From: Heterodera schachtii
Taxonomy: Eukaryota; Nematoda; Chromadorea; Rhabditida; Heteroderidae
Reading direction: 5' to 3'
NCBI GenBank assembly: GCA_023374025.1
Contig: SIJG01000064.1
Coordinates: forward strand, 643,943 to 707,942
Length of the DNA: 64,000 nucleotides
Shown here: one piece after another, positions 48,801 through 63,854 of the stretch
How positions within the stretch are numbered: position 1 is the first letter of the stretch
Layout of the letters: the number at the start of each line of letters is the position of its first letter
Notes under the pieces: generated by a model
The model's input: only the letters and a program-made list of their open reading frames with translations
Database searches by the model: none
What the model was told of the DNA's origin: nothing
Made by a program: the position numbers and the translations under genes

Positions 48801-50276
48801 GCCAATCGCGCGCGGAAATAAGAGTGGAGTTGTTGGTACAGCGGAGCCAATTGGCTGTACAAAAGGTCCATCTGGCGGCTGATGTCGATTTGGCTGGCCG
48901 AGTAAAAGCCGAATTGGGCCGGAAGCTCATAGACGGAACGCCACATGGCACCGGCGTCGGAGTAACCGTTTAATTTGGCACCTCAAAACACGCAATTAAT
49001 GAATGATACAACGGCCAAAACGGAGTTCATGCCTTTGTTGCTGAACTCAATCAGTTCGGCGTAACTTTGTGTGAGATTTGAGCCGGCCGATAAACGCCAT
49101 TTTTGCCACAATTCCAAGCATTGATTTGTGCCCGTGTTCTGGGAGTACAACATGGACGGAAGGTCCGGGAATTTGAGCAGACACGTTGCTTTGTCACCGG
49201 CCGTAGGCACTAAATACAAAAAAAGAACACAAAACCTATGAAGAAATGGTATACGGTATATGAACAGCAATGGTGTACGGTATAAAATGGTCATACCTTT
49301 TCCTGGCTCACCACACAGCTGAGTGTGGGTGAACTGTTGGTTGATGGCCAACAGAATGCGGTTGAACTCATGCAAATCCCGTGCCTCCAGCGAGTTCATC
49401 CCCTGCTGTGCCAAAATGGATAATTGGACTCGTTGTGCCGACCCAAGTGGAAACACAGAGGCATTGAACTGACGACTTTGAAGCGTACTCGCGCGCAAAA
49501 AGGCACGGCCAACCTTAGGACGAGAGAAATAAGGGAATTTAAAGAAATTAGAAAAATTAAAATTCAATTCGAATGATTCGCTGGTTCAAACACCTCTTCC
49601 GCCTCGTCCAAATATTGTTTCGTGGTGAATGAAGCAGAAGCGAAGTAATTCCATCCCGCCTGGGCAATTTGTTGGAGAACGCGCTGCAGCTCGGCCGAGT
49701 AGCCGTTCAGCCACGCCTGCACCCGCGAAGTGTCCGAGATGGACTCGGAGGGCTAAAAGGGGGAGGCATTAATGTATGGGCATGAGACGAGATGATCATT
49801 TAGGGGTAATCAGTATAATAGCCAAAATGAGGGAACTAAGAGTCGGTCTTAAAGCATTTTTAATAACAAAAAACATAGTATTCTTTTAATTACTGTCACA
49901 GTAACTCCCCGAAGTTTACAGTAACCCTGCTTATGGTTAATTAGGTCCGTGTGTCTCTTTAATGGGTCAGTCATTAGTTTAATTCAATGATTGGTTGTAC
50001 TTCTAAATTTGTCGTTCTCCAAAAGTCGCTCGAGTTGACCAGTGCCTGCGCCTCTTTGTTCAGCTTCAATGGTTCTGCAACAGTCTTTTCGGGCTGTTCG
50101 GGTCCAACTGGGGGCGGCACTCCGTCGACGGCAGTGCCTTTGTTCAGAAAGTTGTCGACCAATGATTGAATTACCTGAGTAGGAATAGTTCGAAATTTTA
50201 AATGACAAAATATTTAAATATTAAACCTATTTTAATTTACAGTATAACATTTTTTTAAATAAAAGTCTGCGTTACG
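45811..50276 (-). CDS. acn-1: ACE-like non-peptidase (ACN-1 type)
   Basis: At least 17 exons are traced from about 50276 down to the stop at 45811, for example 50174-50001, 49752-49594, 49513-49297, 49209-49033, 48981-48741, 48682-48505, 48460-48338, 48291-48235, 48187-48093, 48043-47877, 47790-47718, 47657-47447, 47365-47284, 47231-47117, 47056-46932, 46876-46743 and 46038-45811. The chain follows M2 angiotensin-converting enzymes throughout: GYSDAGAMWRSVYELP, GPLPIHLL, VCAQLSEQDFV, WSKEWWQLRQRYQGI and YYAPLLAWLKR. The zinc site is lost: the HEMGH position reads HRLLA and the third-ligand Glu (HEAIG) reads SAALAG. This matches C. elegans ACN-1, a catalytically dead protein needed for moulting. 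A C-terminal EGF/EB-like Cys module and a final hydrophobic segment (LLYTPLWWLGILALLSL) suggest membrane or GPI attachment. The N-terminal exon is unresolved beyond 50276. Two introns are GC-AG. Confidence 0.92.
46041..46690. other. large AT-rich intron of the ACN-1-like gene
   Basis: This ~690-bp intron (46039-46742) is much longer than its neighbours. It holds a GC-rich word GGATCCGGGTACCCGGCCGG near 46201 and AT-rich filler. It may be an inserted repeat fragment. Confidence 0.4.
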
Positions 50277-50766
50277 TTAATATGTCCGAAGTGATCAGCA
50301 GCAGTTTTTGTTATTAATTGTCCATACGCTCTCTGCTGATCGGACCTGCTTCCCCCTCCCTCCCCCCCCCCCCCCCCCCCCCTCCGTCGTACGTCATTGT
50401 CCACGTCTGCCGGTTTGTTTGTCTCCTGTTCCACCAATACGCTGTAGTCCTCGTCCGCGCTGACGTCCTCAAGGTTGACGCCGGGAGGAGAAGCTGAGCA
50501 GACGGACAAAAGTGAGTGATGACGGCGGTGATCAAAGCGAACGCCGGGCGAGAGGAGAAGGAAAAGCATTGGGAGAAAAAAAGAGCCAAAGGAAGGGAAG
50601 GAAGAGAAAGAGGGAGAGAAAGAAGAGGAAGAAGAGGAAGAGGAAAAGAAATAAGAAGAAGAGAAAGAGGAGCGTGAGGGGAACATGATCAGCAGAAGAA
50701 GCACAACTGAGCAGCGGACACGGAGCGTAAAGAGGGAATAATTGCGCACTCCAATGCTTGGCTTAA
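50277..50766 (-). CDS. possible N-terminal exon of the ACN-1-like gene
   Basis: The frame that splices in phase at 50276 stays open upstream to about 50766. It encodes an acidic segment (NLEDVSADEDYSV), a Gly run from a G tract, and further upstream a Leu/Ser-rich hydrophobic stretch (VVLLLLIMFPSR) that could be a signal sequence. No convincing ATG begins it; internal Met codons lie before FPSR and before LFLLLSPG. The true start may lie in another exon. Confidence 0.4.
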
Positions 50767-52027
50767 TGTGCTTTTAAGGGACAAATTTGTAAGTACGAAA
50801 AGGACAAAAAAAGAGAACAATTGTTACATTAAAATTTAATGAATTTCAAAATCATTTTCGAATTTATGAAATGAAAATTGAAAAAGATGACAAAATAAAA
50901 AACAATTTATTAATGATATTTGACTGCTTCTTAATTCGGGCTTGAGTTTTTCAGCTATGTAATTGATTTTATAATTAAATTGGTGTTAAAATGCGAAAAT
51001 GTCTGTGAGAATTTATGATGATCAGCCGTTGGAGTGGCGTTAAAGTGAATAATTTGCAGGTAATCACTCTTTTTCCCAGCAGTCGGTCATTCTGTCGGAA
51101 CACCGGCGACCGTCCGCTGCTTCTGCTTTTTGGCATGTCCGCATTGGTGGGGGGGGGGGGGCATGAACACGATTCGATTGGGCGGCGAATGCATTTGCTG
51201 CTGTGGGAATGGGCAGCAAAGCGATTGAAGGTGGGCTGAGGGGGAGGGAGGGGCACAGCTTATGAATGCGCACATGGCTTTTGGTTGCTTTATGAATGCA
51301 TTTTATTGATTGCTTTGATCGTCCGGAATCGAAGCGATGTGAAAAGAGGCGGGGGATGAAAACGCCGTTAGGGATAAAAGGAGAAGGGAGGGAGGGCGCG
51401 GTGGGAGAAGAAGGATGACGGATGGATGAAGTGGTGAAATGGGGGAGGGCGGAAAAAGCGGAGGAGGAGGGCATTTCCATGGCGGAGGAGAGGGAGGGCA
51501 ACGGATGAGTGGCGGGGCGGGACGGAGAGGGGAGAGGGAATTTGACGAGCGGTGACCAGTGGGGTTGGATTGGGCGGATCATCGCAATGCCCCCCCCCCC
51601 CCCGAGGGGTCCTCCCGGAATCGCCGTTGGCGACGCGGCTGACACTTCGCCGCACTTTCACCCCAAAAGGCAATGAAGCGGACCCATCCTTCCCCTGCTG
51701 ATGCTGCGGCTGTCTCTGCTGCTGATGGAGTTGTCAGCTAAACGAACGCCCAAATGACCGCCGTTGGGGGCGCTAATTTTGTGATCCGAAAATGATTATG
51801 ACCTTTCTTTCTTTCTTTGAGCCTTTGCAGCGACTAATGCTTTTGCATTAAGGCTCAAATTAAAATGACAAAAAACCATTGAGTTTTAACAACGTAAAAA
51901 CTAACGAACGAACGAAAGGGAAAGTGAGAAAATAAAAATTAGAATATAATTAAATTTAATTGAAGGACCGATGGGCAAATTATCAGTGTGTGATTGATTA
52001 CACATCATTAAACAACTTTAGCATTAA
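50767..52027. other. intergenic between two minus-strand genes
   Basis: No gene is supported. GC-rich stretches at 51080-51660 give open frames on both strands, driven by G/C tracts (51150-51162, 51591-51603) without splice continuity. It includes the 3' flank of the ACN-1-like gene's upstream side and probable promoter sequence. Confidence 0.5.
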
Positions 52028-55047
<3,020 letters not shown>

Positions 55048-56071
55048 GCAGCAGCAGAAGAATAATAAAACAAATGTCAGTTATTTTTAAGTGCTGTTAA
55101 ATTTTAAGTATGCTTTAACACGTAAAATCGTCGCTATTTGTAGGAAAATTACGAAAATGTCCGGCCATCTGGAGGTTGTAAAATGGCGTTATTTGTTGGC
55201 TTTTCGACCATCCCCCGCCCCGTCCCGCCCCCTTTTTTTTTCTTCGTCATAGGCGGGAAATGATTTTGGCACATCGCATTTTAAGTTGGCCAAATGGCTG
55301 GCCACCAACCAACAATCACTGCCCCACTAACGCATCACAGATGGCTCTCTCGGCCCATCCTTCCGATGCTTTTTCTCCCCCCGCCTTTCGTCCGCTTCCG
55401 ACAACAGTTGTGCGCTCTGTCCGTTGGATAATGATATGCTTTAAGAGAAAAAAGTGGTACTCAAGAGCAGCTGGAGAGGGATAAGTTTGTTCTCGGGGTT
55501 CTTCCGGGATCGCCCCTCCCCCGGGGAAGGGAAGGGAAGGGAAGGGAATGCTTCTCCCCCTCCCGCCCCCCGCGGACTGTCGGGCAAAGGATGAGTGAGC
55601 ACTTATTCCCTCCACCCCCGTCAAAAGCTCAAGCGGAAGGGGGGACTAAAGATAAAGCTATGAAGAATGGGTGGATTAGTGTCAATCTTCATTCTCAGCC
55701 TGTCCCGCCCCCTTTAGCTCTTAAAAATGGCCGAACAAAAGACGACAATTAATTCTTCATTAACTAATTAATAAAAGCATTGACAATCAGAAAATCCTTT
55801 TTTTGTCCAATGAATGACAAATGGCCAAAGTCTAATCGGCCGAAAGAAAAGTGTTGCGAGCAATTGAAAAGAATTTAGAAAAGAAAAGAATTGAAATAAA
55901 ACTAATTTTTTAAGAAAGTTAAAAATAAATAAAAATTTAAATTCTAATGAGCAATTTTTAATTTAATAAAATAAAATTTATGCATAGCATAAAATGTTTA
56001 ACAGTTTTTAACGACAATCACAACAATTTCGGAAGGATTTTTGTCCTTCTAAAAAGGCCTCCTTTTCCCAT
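55048..56071. other. intergenic / promoter region of the kinase gene
   Basis: It contains a GGGAAGGGAAGGGAA run (55527-55550), G/C-r tracts and AT-rich DNA. The frame at 55316-55624 (-) has no splice partner. No gene is recognised. Confidence 0.5.
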
Positions 56072-56801
56072 TTAAAATGGTTGCGACGACTTCTTTTTCA
56101 GGTTCAATATGGCATTAATGTTTGCCATGCCCTCCATTAGTCGGCTTGAGATCCCTCCAGTTGCAAATCCGTGGCTCGACACTTTTTTGTCAGTGCTTAC
56201 AGTTCGTCCAATCCCTGTCGCGTTCCGTGTTAGGCTGACCGGTTGGCCCACGCGTGAGCTGTAAACGGCACTTTTGCCGTATCTGTTTGCTTTGGTCATG
56301 TCGTGCGCATATGCCGATGATGGAGAAGATGGTGCCAATCGATGGCTAGCAAAAGTGCCAACTAAATAAAGCCCCTTTTTTCTTTTTCAATTAAACTTTT
56401 CCAAACACCTTTTGCCAACTGTGGTTCTTTCTCCATTTTCTCATCATTCGTCGATGACTTTTGCAATCTCGACTTCCCAATCTTCCCAATAGTGTCTTTT
56501 CTGCTCGGTGATTTAGCCTTTTTCGGGTTGTTCCGCTCCAACCACTCTTTTGCCACATTCTTTGACGTCCCAGCAAGTTGGGAGTATTTATCAGCAGCAA
56601 TCGGCATTTTTGCCGATTTGTTGGCAAAAATTTTGGTCTTTTAAGGGCTTCCGCTCCAATTTCATTTTCCCGATGATTATGGCCAAATTTGGATGGGTTT
56701 AAAATGACGGGTCCATTTGAGCGGTTATCGCCCAAGGCATCGGCGGAGCAGAACAAAAAGGCAAAATAGAGAATGAAAAAATATTCAGCATTAAAAAGCA
56801 T
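56072..56801 (-). CDS. secreted Lys/Ser-rich protein of unknown family
   Basis: Three exons, 56801-56709, 56637-56397 and 56361-56072, join in phase to 207 residues. Residues 1-23 are a signal peptide (FFILYFAFLFCSADA). The mature chain is strongly basic (NNPKKAKSPSRKD; GKSRLQKSS; NLKKKSSQPF) and contains no cysteine after the signal. The C-terminal third has AYAHDMTKANRYGKSAVYS and two Gly/Ser stretches. No domain is recognised. A signal peptide followed by a basic, disordered-looking chain is common among secreted nematode proteins, including host-directed ones, but nothing here proves that role. Confidence 0.75.
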
Positions 56802-58322
56802 TTCAATTTCTTTCTGTTATAAAAATAAATATTTTTAAGGTCAATGAAAATGCACTTTTCCAACAAAACGATTCCATGGAAAGAAATTTAAAATCATGAA
56901 AACTCGTTGATTGTCAGAAATGGCATGACAAGGGGTATGGGCTTGCCAATCTGACAATGGAAGGGAGGGCGGGGGGAAGGGCACTTTTCCAGCAAAAGTT
57001 ATTGAGTGAATTATTTAAAATGCGTTCACTTTTATACAAATTTTTCGAATTTCTCATGCAAAAGTATTTATTATGTTGTCGTGTGATTTCTCCTTTTTCT
57101 TTAGGGCCCTTTTATTTTTTAGCTCTTATTTCCGTTAAAAATATTATGTTTTTTAGCATTGAGACATCACTAACATTATAATAATAATTATTATTTATTT
57201 ATTATTTTGTTGTTTGAAGTCACATGCCACGTGCCAACTAACGAATGACGTGAGTTGGGAAGGTGTTTTTTAATTTAATAATAATTATAATAAAAAAAGA
57301 ATTAACTAATGTAATGCGTTTTGTAGAGACAATTTTATCATTAAGCAAATTATGACAAAACGGTGATGCTAATTGTAAGTTTTTTTTTGTAAATCCGCTA
57401 TTATGGTTAACAGTGAGTAAGTACAATGTGCCATTCTTATTTCACTGACAGTTTCGCTTAACATTTTGAGTTTTTGTTTTAAATGCTTTCATAAATTAAT
57501 TAATTCGATGGTGTCAATCCTGCTTAATATGATGCGTTTTGCTCACTCATTGTGCACCGATGGGCCTTTCTTTTTGCATTTCGCTGGCGGACTGTTTGCT
57601 GTCGGTGACCAAGAATGGCTGATTAGTAAACAGGTTGACACCGACGGCGATGATCCTGCTGATTGCTCTGATCATCCGTCCCCCCCCCCCCCCCCGCCCA
57701 ATCGGCCGATTGGTTGCGCCTTTTCCATTTGACCGTCGTCGGCAGCAGCGAAAAGGATCAAATCCACGCCCGTCGAATGTTTGTGGACAGTTTTTTATGA
57801 TTTATGCCTCTGATAAAGCGGGGCGAGGGAGGCGAACGGCGGACCGATGATTAATGGGCGATCAGAAGCAGAGAAACGGCCGAAAAAGCAATATTTATAA
57901 GACAATTCGTGACAAAAACATTCACACTTCAGTAGCTGATCAGCGAATGAGTGGTAATGCGATTAGCATGATGCTCTTAATAATTGTGGCTTAATTAGAT
58001 CATTATACACACTAATGAACAATTATTAGGGAATGGGTTGCCCCTGGGGGTATCATGCGAATAATACACAGCAAAATGTTGCCTTTCTTACTGATTTAAT
58101 TATACATTTGTATCGGATAGAAACCTTATTTAAACATGGCTGAAAATGGATGGACATTAAAAGAAAACCGATTGGAATAATAATTCGAATGTTAATAATA
58201 ATTAATATTTCAAAAAATTTATAGGCAATTACTAAAATACTTTTATTTTTTATGAGTTAATAAAATAAAGCTTTCCAACAAATTAAAAGTATAAAATATT
58301 AATCTCTCATAAATTAAGGAAA
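56802..58322. other. divergent intergenic region
   Basis: This lies between the minus-strand secreted gene and the plus-strand M13 gene. It is AT-rich with a poly-C tract at 57682-57695. Open frames at 56957-57181 and 57466-57732 have no support. It should hold both promoters. Confidence 0.5.
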
Positions 58323-61300
58323 ATGAGAATTTCTCACATTAATTTATTATTTTCCAACATAATTTTTCTTTCAACTATTTGTTTTTCAGCAGCACAATGT
58401 AAGCCTTTTTAAAATTTCAATGATTAATAAGACCAATTATTTGCCTAATTACCCATTTACCATTGCTAATGTCGCTTAATTGGTGTTGTTCAGCTTCTTC
58501 CCCCGCTCTTTCCGCCTCCCTTTCGCGCATTGGTCTCTACGAAATCCCGCCGTTGGGGCCGCTGCTGCGCACGCGCGACAATGCGACGACCGACGCGCGG
58601 AAAAGCGAACGCTGTGACAATTTTTACGCGAGTGTTTGTGCGCCGGTCCACGAAATGCCATTCCGACAACACTTCAAAAGTTACGCGGGCCGAGCGGACA
58701 ATGCGATCAGTGTTTATGACGTGGCAAACCGACACATTGACAACGAACTGTTCAGTAAGTAAATCGAATCAAAAAAAAAAATTAAAAAAAAATGGATTTA
58801 AATTTTTAAAATGGATTTAATAAATTTAGCATTTTTGGAGACGTACGAACACAGCAAAGGGTCGGATTTTCACAGAAGTCAAATCGCACGCAAAATGCTA
58901 ATGTTCCACAACAAATGCATTGACGAAAGAACGCGGGCAAAACAGGCCGGACTGTCCATTGAAATGCTTATCAAACGGCTCAAAACAATGCGCAGCGATG
59001 GATTTGTAAGTTGAACAAAACATTAATAAAATTCATTAAAAATTATTTTTAATTTTCTATTTCTATAAATCATTCATTAATGATTATTCGACCGTTCAGT
59101 CGACGACCGACATGATGATCGAAATGTTTCCACAAATTCCATTTCTGTTCCTCCAAAAATGGATAGACAAGCACATCGCCGTTCAGATCAACTTTGGCAT
59201 TTTCTACAATGTGTGGCCATTGCCAAATTGGGACGAAGATGTCAGAGCCCTTCTGAAGGATTTGCTCAAGGTGGCATTTGATTTTGCATTTTGAATACTC
59301 AGTTAATTAGTGATTAATTAATTAGGCAGTGGTCGATGATGCCAAAGAACACATTGGGGATGAGAATGCAGAGCCAATGCCGGAATGGTTCAGTGCCCTG
59401 GGGACGGAAGAGCAGCAAATGAAGCAGCGCATTGACACGTTAATTGAGATGGAAAAGCAAATGCACGAAGATGACCGTAAGCAAAGCGAGAAGCTTAATT
59501 GGAAGATTTGAATTTAATTTTATTGAGAAAATGGAAATTTTTTATGCAAAAGTGCCACTTTTCAGAAAGCATTGAGGAGAACAACATTGACACCATTGAG
59601 CTGAGTTTGGGCGAACTCCCTTCGGACTTTCCCAACGGATTCGCCGTCGACTGGCAAAAACTGTTCAACGCCATTGTGCCCGATCGCAACTTCACCGCCT
59701 CCTCCACCGTTCTGTTGGTAGCGCAAAAAATGAACGGACGCACTGAGAGGCAAACGCCACTCGACGTAATGGCGGAATATATGCGCAATTTTGGGCCCAA
59801 AAACGACACCCTCAACAAGTGGGAGCAGTATGTGGAGTGGCTGCTGATACTGCAACATGCCGCACTGTCGGACAACAAAATGTACGCATGGGGGAAGACC
59901 GATTGGTATTATTTTTGTGGTTATTCGCTTTCAGATTTCATCGCATTTTCCGCCGGCACCCGCGGTCAGCCAATGCCATGATGAGTGCTTTGCTCGTCAA
60001 CAAATACTTTTTCGAGAGGCACGACGACGAGCAGTACATCCGGGACGGCACATCGGAGGAACGCCGCGTGGCACAAATTCGGCACAATTGCCTGGAACAG
60101 CTGAAGCATTTCTTCCCAGAATATGTTGACCGAATGTTTGCACTTGGTATGTAAAAATTTAGAATTTAAAAATAAATGCTTAAAAATAATTCGAATTGGA
60201 AAATTTAAATTCCTTTTAAAGGGCTCAACGACGCCATTGAGGAGGAGGCCAAAACGGTGCTGGACAATGTGAAGACGGCATTTGCCGAAGTGTTAGATCA
60301 AACGGAATGGTTGAGAAATGAGACGGACAAAGCGAAGGCCAAGGAGAAATTGGCCAAAATGAGCAATTTCATCGGAAAGGCGCCGGCCATCGGAAATCCC
60401 AAAGACCCGGAGGACGCGGATTTGGCACGGATCGACGAACGCTACGCGCCGTACTATCAGTTTGATGTAGTAGTGAATTTATTAATTGCATTGTAAACCA
60501 ACAAAATTGTCAGGATTCGATTCCCTACGTGGAAATTGTGCGTTCTCTGATGCGCCAGTGGCGAATCGTCGACTTGGCCAACCCGGCCCAATTCTATGGG
60601 ATGGGCGTCCACGAAGTGAACGGCTACAACATTTACCATTGGAACTCAATGCAAGTCACCGGGGGAATGCTGCGTCCTCCGTTCATCGCGTCCAATCAGT
60701 CGTTGGCACAAAATTTTGGTGCTCACAAATATACTTTTATTTTAATTAACGACTAATTGCCAAAGGTTCCGTTGGATTCATCATTGGCCATGAGCTGGGC
60801 CACAGTTTCGACTCGTACGGCTATGAATACAATGCGGACGGAGTGAAGGACGAAAAGTGGTGGAGCAAAGCGTCGAAGAATTCATTTGTGAAGCGCAAGA
60901 AATGTTTTATGGACCAATACTCGGCATATAAGGTGAGTAAATTGGTGGCAATTGAATTATTAAGGCTATCTTTTTGGTTAATTACTGTTAATTGTCCTCC
61001 TCTCCCCCAATTTCCAATTCCATTCATCCTCCCCTCCTCTGTTTTTGCCGTAGATGACTTTTGAGGGCAATGGCCTTTCTGTGAACGGCACGCACACAGT
61101 GTTCGAAAATATCGCTGACAATGTTGGCATCCGTGCCTCTTTCGCCGCTTTGAAGGCACGGCTGGCCAAACTGAGCACAAACAAACGGAGGCGGGAGGAG
61201 AAAAAGGCGCAAGAGCAAATGCAAATTGAGGAAGAGAAACTGAGCAATGAACAACTGTTCTTCCTCAGTTACGCTTATGTGAGTTACAAAAGCAATTCTT

Positions 61301-61629
61301 TTAAATACTTAAATTTTATTTTGAATATTGCTTTTATTTTAATTGACTTTTAATTTTTAGTTTTAAATTTTTTTTTAAATTACATTTAAATTTAGTCCTG
61401 GTGCGGACGAACAACGCGCGAACGAATGGCCAAATATGTGAAGCGCGACCCGCACGCGCCGCGCGAAGTGCGCGTCAATTTGGCACTCGCCAACTTTCCC
61501 GAATTCGCCAGTGCATTTGGCTGCGCGTCCGGCACTCCGATGAATCCGGAAAAGCGGTGCACTCTTTGGGGAAAGCAATCGGCGGAAAGCGGTGCCGAAC
61601 AGAAAAAGAAAAAGCGAAGCCGAAGCTAA
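58323..61629 (+). CDS. neprilysin-like M13 metalloprotease
   Basis: Twelve exons give 812 residues: 58323-58398, 58494-58754, 58830-59005, 59100-59270, 59326-59476, 59566-59881, 59935-60146, 60222-60466, 60514-60718, 60766-60932, 61054-61278 and 61396-61629. It has an N-terminal signal peptide (LLFSNIIFLSTICFSAAQ), with no membrane anchor, so it is probably secreted. The M13 N-domain starts with CDNFYASVC. The zinc site is intact: H613-E614-L-G-H617 (GHELGHSFD) and E678-N-I-A-D682. The substrate-binding NAFY-type motif is replaced by the divergent NGYNIYHW region. The end reads MNPEKRCTLW, the usual M13 terminus, but 19 more residues follow (KKKKRSRS). A basic 25-residue insertion (LSTNKRRREEKKAQ) precedes SNEQLFFLSYA. 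Peptide hormone turnover is the family role; the substrate is unknown. Confidence 0.94.
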
Positions 61630-61961
61630 GCAAAAGCAAATAATTAGTTGGTTTTGAATTGGCAATGGATGGCATTTCTTTTCAAATATACTTAAAAGAC
61701 ATTAATTAATTCATTCCATTTCAAATGCCAAAATTCGCTTAATTATGCAACTTTTATTGTGTATAAAATTTTATAAATTCAGTTTAAAAGAGAGAGAAAG
61801 AGAAAAAGCATTTAGTTGCTAAAGCGATAATTAACATAGATTAGCAATTGACACGGTGAGGTTTGCTTCAACTAATTTAACAAAAGTTTTAACCAATTCT
61901 GTCGGCTTTTCCATTTTTACTCTTTGCCCTTTCTCATTTTTGTCTTTTCCTCCGTTTTTCG
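61630..61961. other. convergent 3' region
   Basis: This is the shared 3' interval between the M13 gene (+) and the mucin-like gene (-), AT-rich with a short GAGAGAAAGAG run at 61790. No gene is seen. Confidence 0.6.
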
Positions 61962-62516
61962 TTACGATTGGCCATTGTTCGTCGCGGTTGTTCCGTCCGT
62001 ATTCACTGCGGTTGTTCCGTCCGTATTCGTTGCGGTTGTTCCGTCCGTATTCGCTGCGGTTGTTCCGTCCGTATTCGTTGCGGTTGTTCCGTCCGTACTT
62101 CTGCTGTTTTCCGTCCCCTCCGTTGGCGTTGGCGTCGTCTCCGTGCCGTTGTTTACGATGGACTGGTCCGCCAATGCTGCACTTTTGGTAGACGACGGAG
62201 AAGCGGTGCTACCGGTCGGTCTGCGTCGCCGACCACCGCGACGGAAACCGCAGCGACGCGGTGGTGGCTCCATGAAAGGGTAAGAGCCAAAATCGCAGCA
62301 AGGACTTCGCTTGGCCCGGTAGGATCCGTTGCCGGCGGGCGGGGGAGAAGCCGTGCCATTGTCGCTGACACTCATTTGGCCGAATTGGCCCTGCTGTTGT
62401 TGCGCTGAATTGCCATTCCCATTTTGCTGTTGGACGGACCCACGGTAGCCAATCGAAGGATGGCCAAAAGTCAAAGCGACGAAAAGGGAAAGGCAAATCA
62501 AAACGAATTTGATCAT
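61962..62516 (-). CDS. secreted mucin-like protein with 9-residue repeats
   Basis: A single exon encodes 184 residues from the ATG at 62516, preferred because MIKFVLICLSLFVALTFG forms a signal peptide. An upstream in-frame ATG (62537) adds seven residues. The middle has Gln-rich and Asn/Gly-rich sequence, then a furin-like RAKR followed by SPCCDFGSYPF and an Arg/Gly block (CGFRRGGRRRRP). The C-terminus is five copies of a TDGTTA-N nonapeptide, encoded by 27-bp tandem units at 61975-62100. Thr-rich repeats suggest dense O-glycosylation. Proteolysis at RAKR would release a Cys/Arg/Thr-rich chain. No family is recognised. Confidence 0.78.
   Translation of the reverse strand: MIKFVLICLSLFVALTFGHPSIGYRGSVQQQNGNGNSAQQQQGQFGQMSVSDNGTASPPPAGNGSYRAKRSPCCDFGSYPFMEPPPRRCGFRRGGRRRRPTGSTASPSSTKSAALADQSIVNNGTETTPTPTEGTENSRSTDGTTATNTDGTTAANTDGTTATNTDGTTAVNTDGTTATNNGQS
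61975..62105. repeat. 27-bp coding tandem repeat
   Basis: On the plus strand GCGGTTGTTCCGTCCGTATT recurs every 27 bp about five times. The units are near-identical, so copy number may vary between individuals. Confidence 0.9.
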
Positions 62517-62537
62517 TTCGAAGAAATAATCCAACAA

Positions 62538-63835
62538 ATGAGCAGTGTGAAAAAACTCCGTTTCTCTTTTACCTTTTATTGAAATTTTGGCTTAAAATAT
62601 TCAAATCATTCCGAGGGAATTATGAAATTATGGCCAATGCGACGGACGAATGCTTTTTAAAATGCAAATCCCAAACGAAACGAGCGAATAATTGGATTGA
62701 TTGGAAAAGGTCATCTTTTTTTGAAATGATGTGATCGAACAGAACACAATAATAAACTAAATTCAAATAAAATTATTCTACATAATTTAAAATAAATAAA
62801 TCATTTTATTGGGTTACTTTTTAAAATTGCCCGTTTTTGTTTCATTTCTCTTTCTTTTCATTCGGTTTTCTCTTTTTATTTATTTTATACTCATTTTTTT
62901 CTCTCCATTTATTTTATTTTATAAAAATATTTTCACATTTTGGCTATTAAAATTTAATTACTTTTTTAAAAATCATTTTCGTTGAATTAGCGATTTACTA
63001 ACGCAAATTGAATTTCATATGTTCGCGGCTCTATAATTTCTATTGTAATTAAAGGAGGCACAAAATGCCAATTAGTTGCGAAATTTTGATGAATCTATAA
63101 TTAATTAAGCGAAAAGAAGTGTTAATTATTCTTTCTTTTTTTTTGCACTGTTCTGAACATTCGACAAAGTGTTAATTAACAACAGTTCAACACGAATTAT
63201 TTATTCATCCAATTAATTTGACAACCGTAACAAATTCAAATTTCATTTCGTTTTTCACCTGAAGCACACATTTGTGAGAGATTAATGTACTTTGTTGTAT
63301 CGCACCTGCCATAAAATGTCATGACTTCTCCCTCCCGCCGACAAACCAAACACTTTCTGTAGGGCGCTAATCAAAAACTGAGGCCAGGCTTATACTTTTG
63401 ATTAGGCTAGCAAACTAAATAGATAACTACTAAACATGTAGGGCCATTTAAATTTGCTGGATTTGATTGACCAAGAAAAATGAAAACCCCAAAGATTAAT
63501 GAACACAAAGCATTGGAAAAAGTGGCGAAAGCTAAAGAAGCCGAATTAAATTAAAATGAACATAAAAAATAAATGGAATTATTTGAGTAAAGGATTTAAA
63601 AAATATTGTGATGTGATGACAATCTGTTCTTTAATCCGTATAATGGGAAACGAACTTTTATTTATTTTATTTTTTTTTGCTCATTGGTAAATTCCCAATT
63701 AAAAAAATAAAGAATTTAATTCGATAATTGAATTTAAAGAGTTTTTTAAAATATTGAAATTTCTGTCTGGTTAAGTGAATTTTCTTATGACGTACAACGC
63801 ATCAGCAGATTTGGTAATCGGAATTCCATAATAAT
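62538..63835. other. AT-rich intergenic region
   Basis: No gene or structured repeat is recognised. It has long poly-T/A-rich stretches and no convincing open frame. Confidence 0.5.
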
Positions 63836-63854
63836 TTATTTATAAATTTGATTA

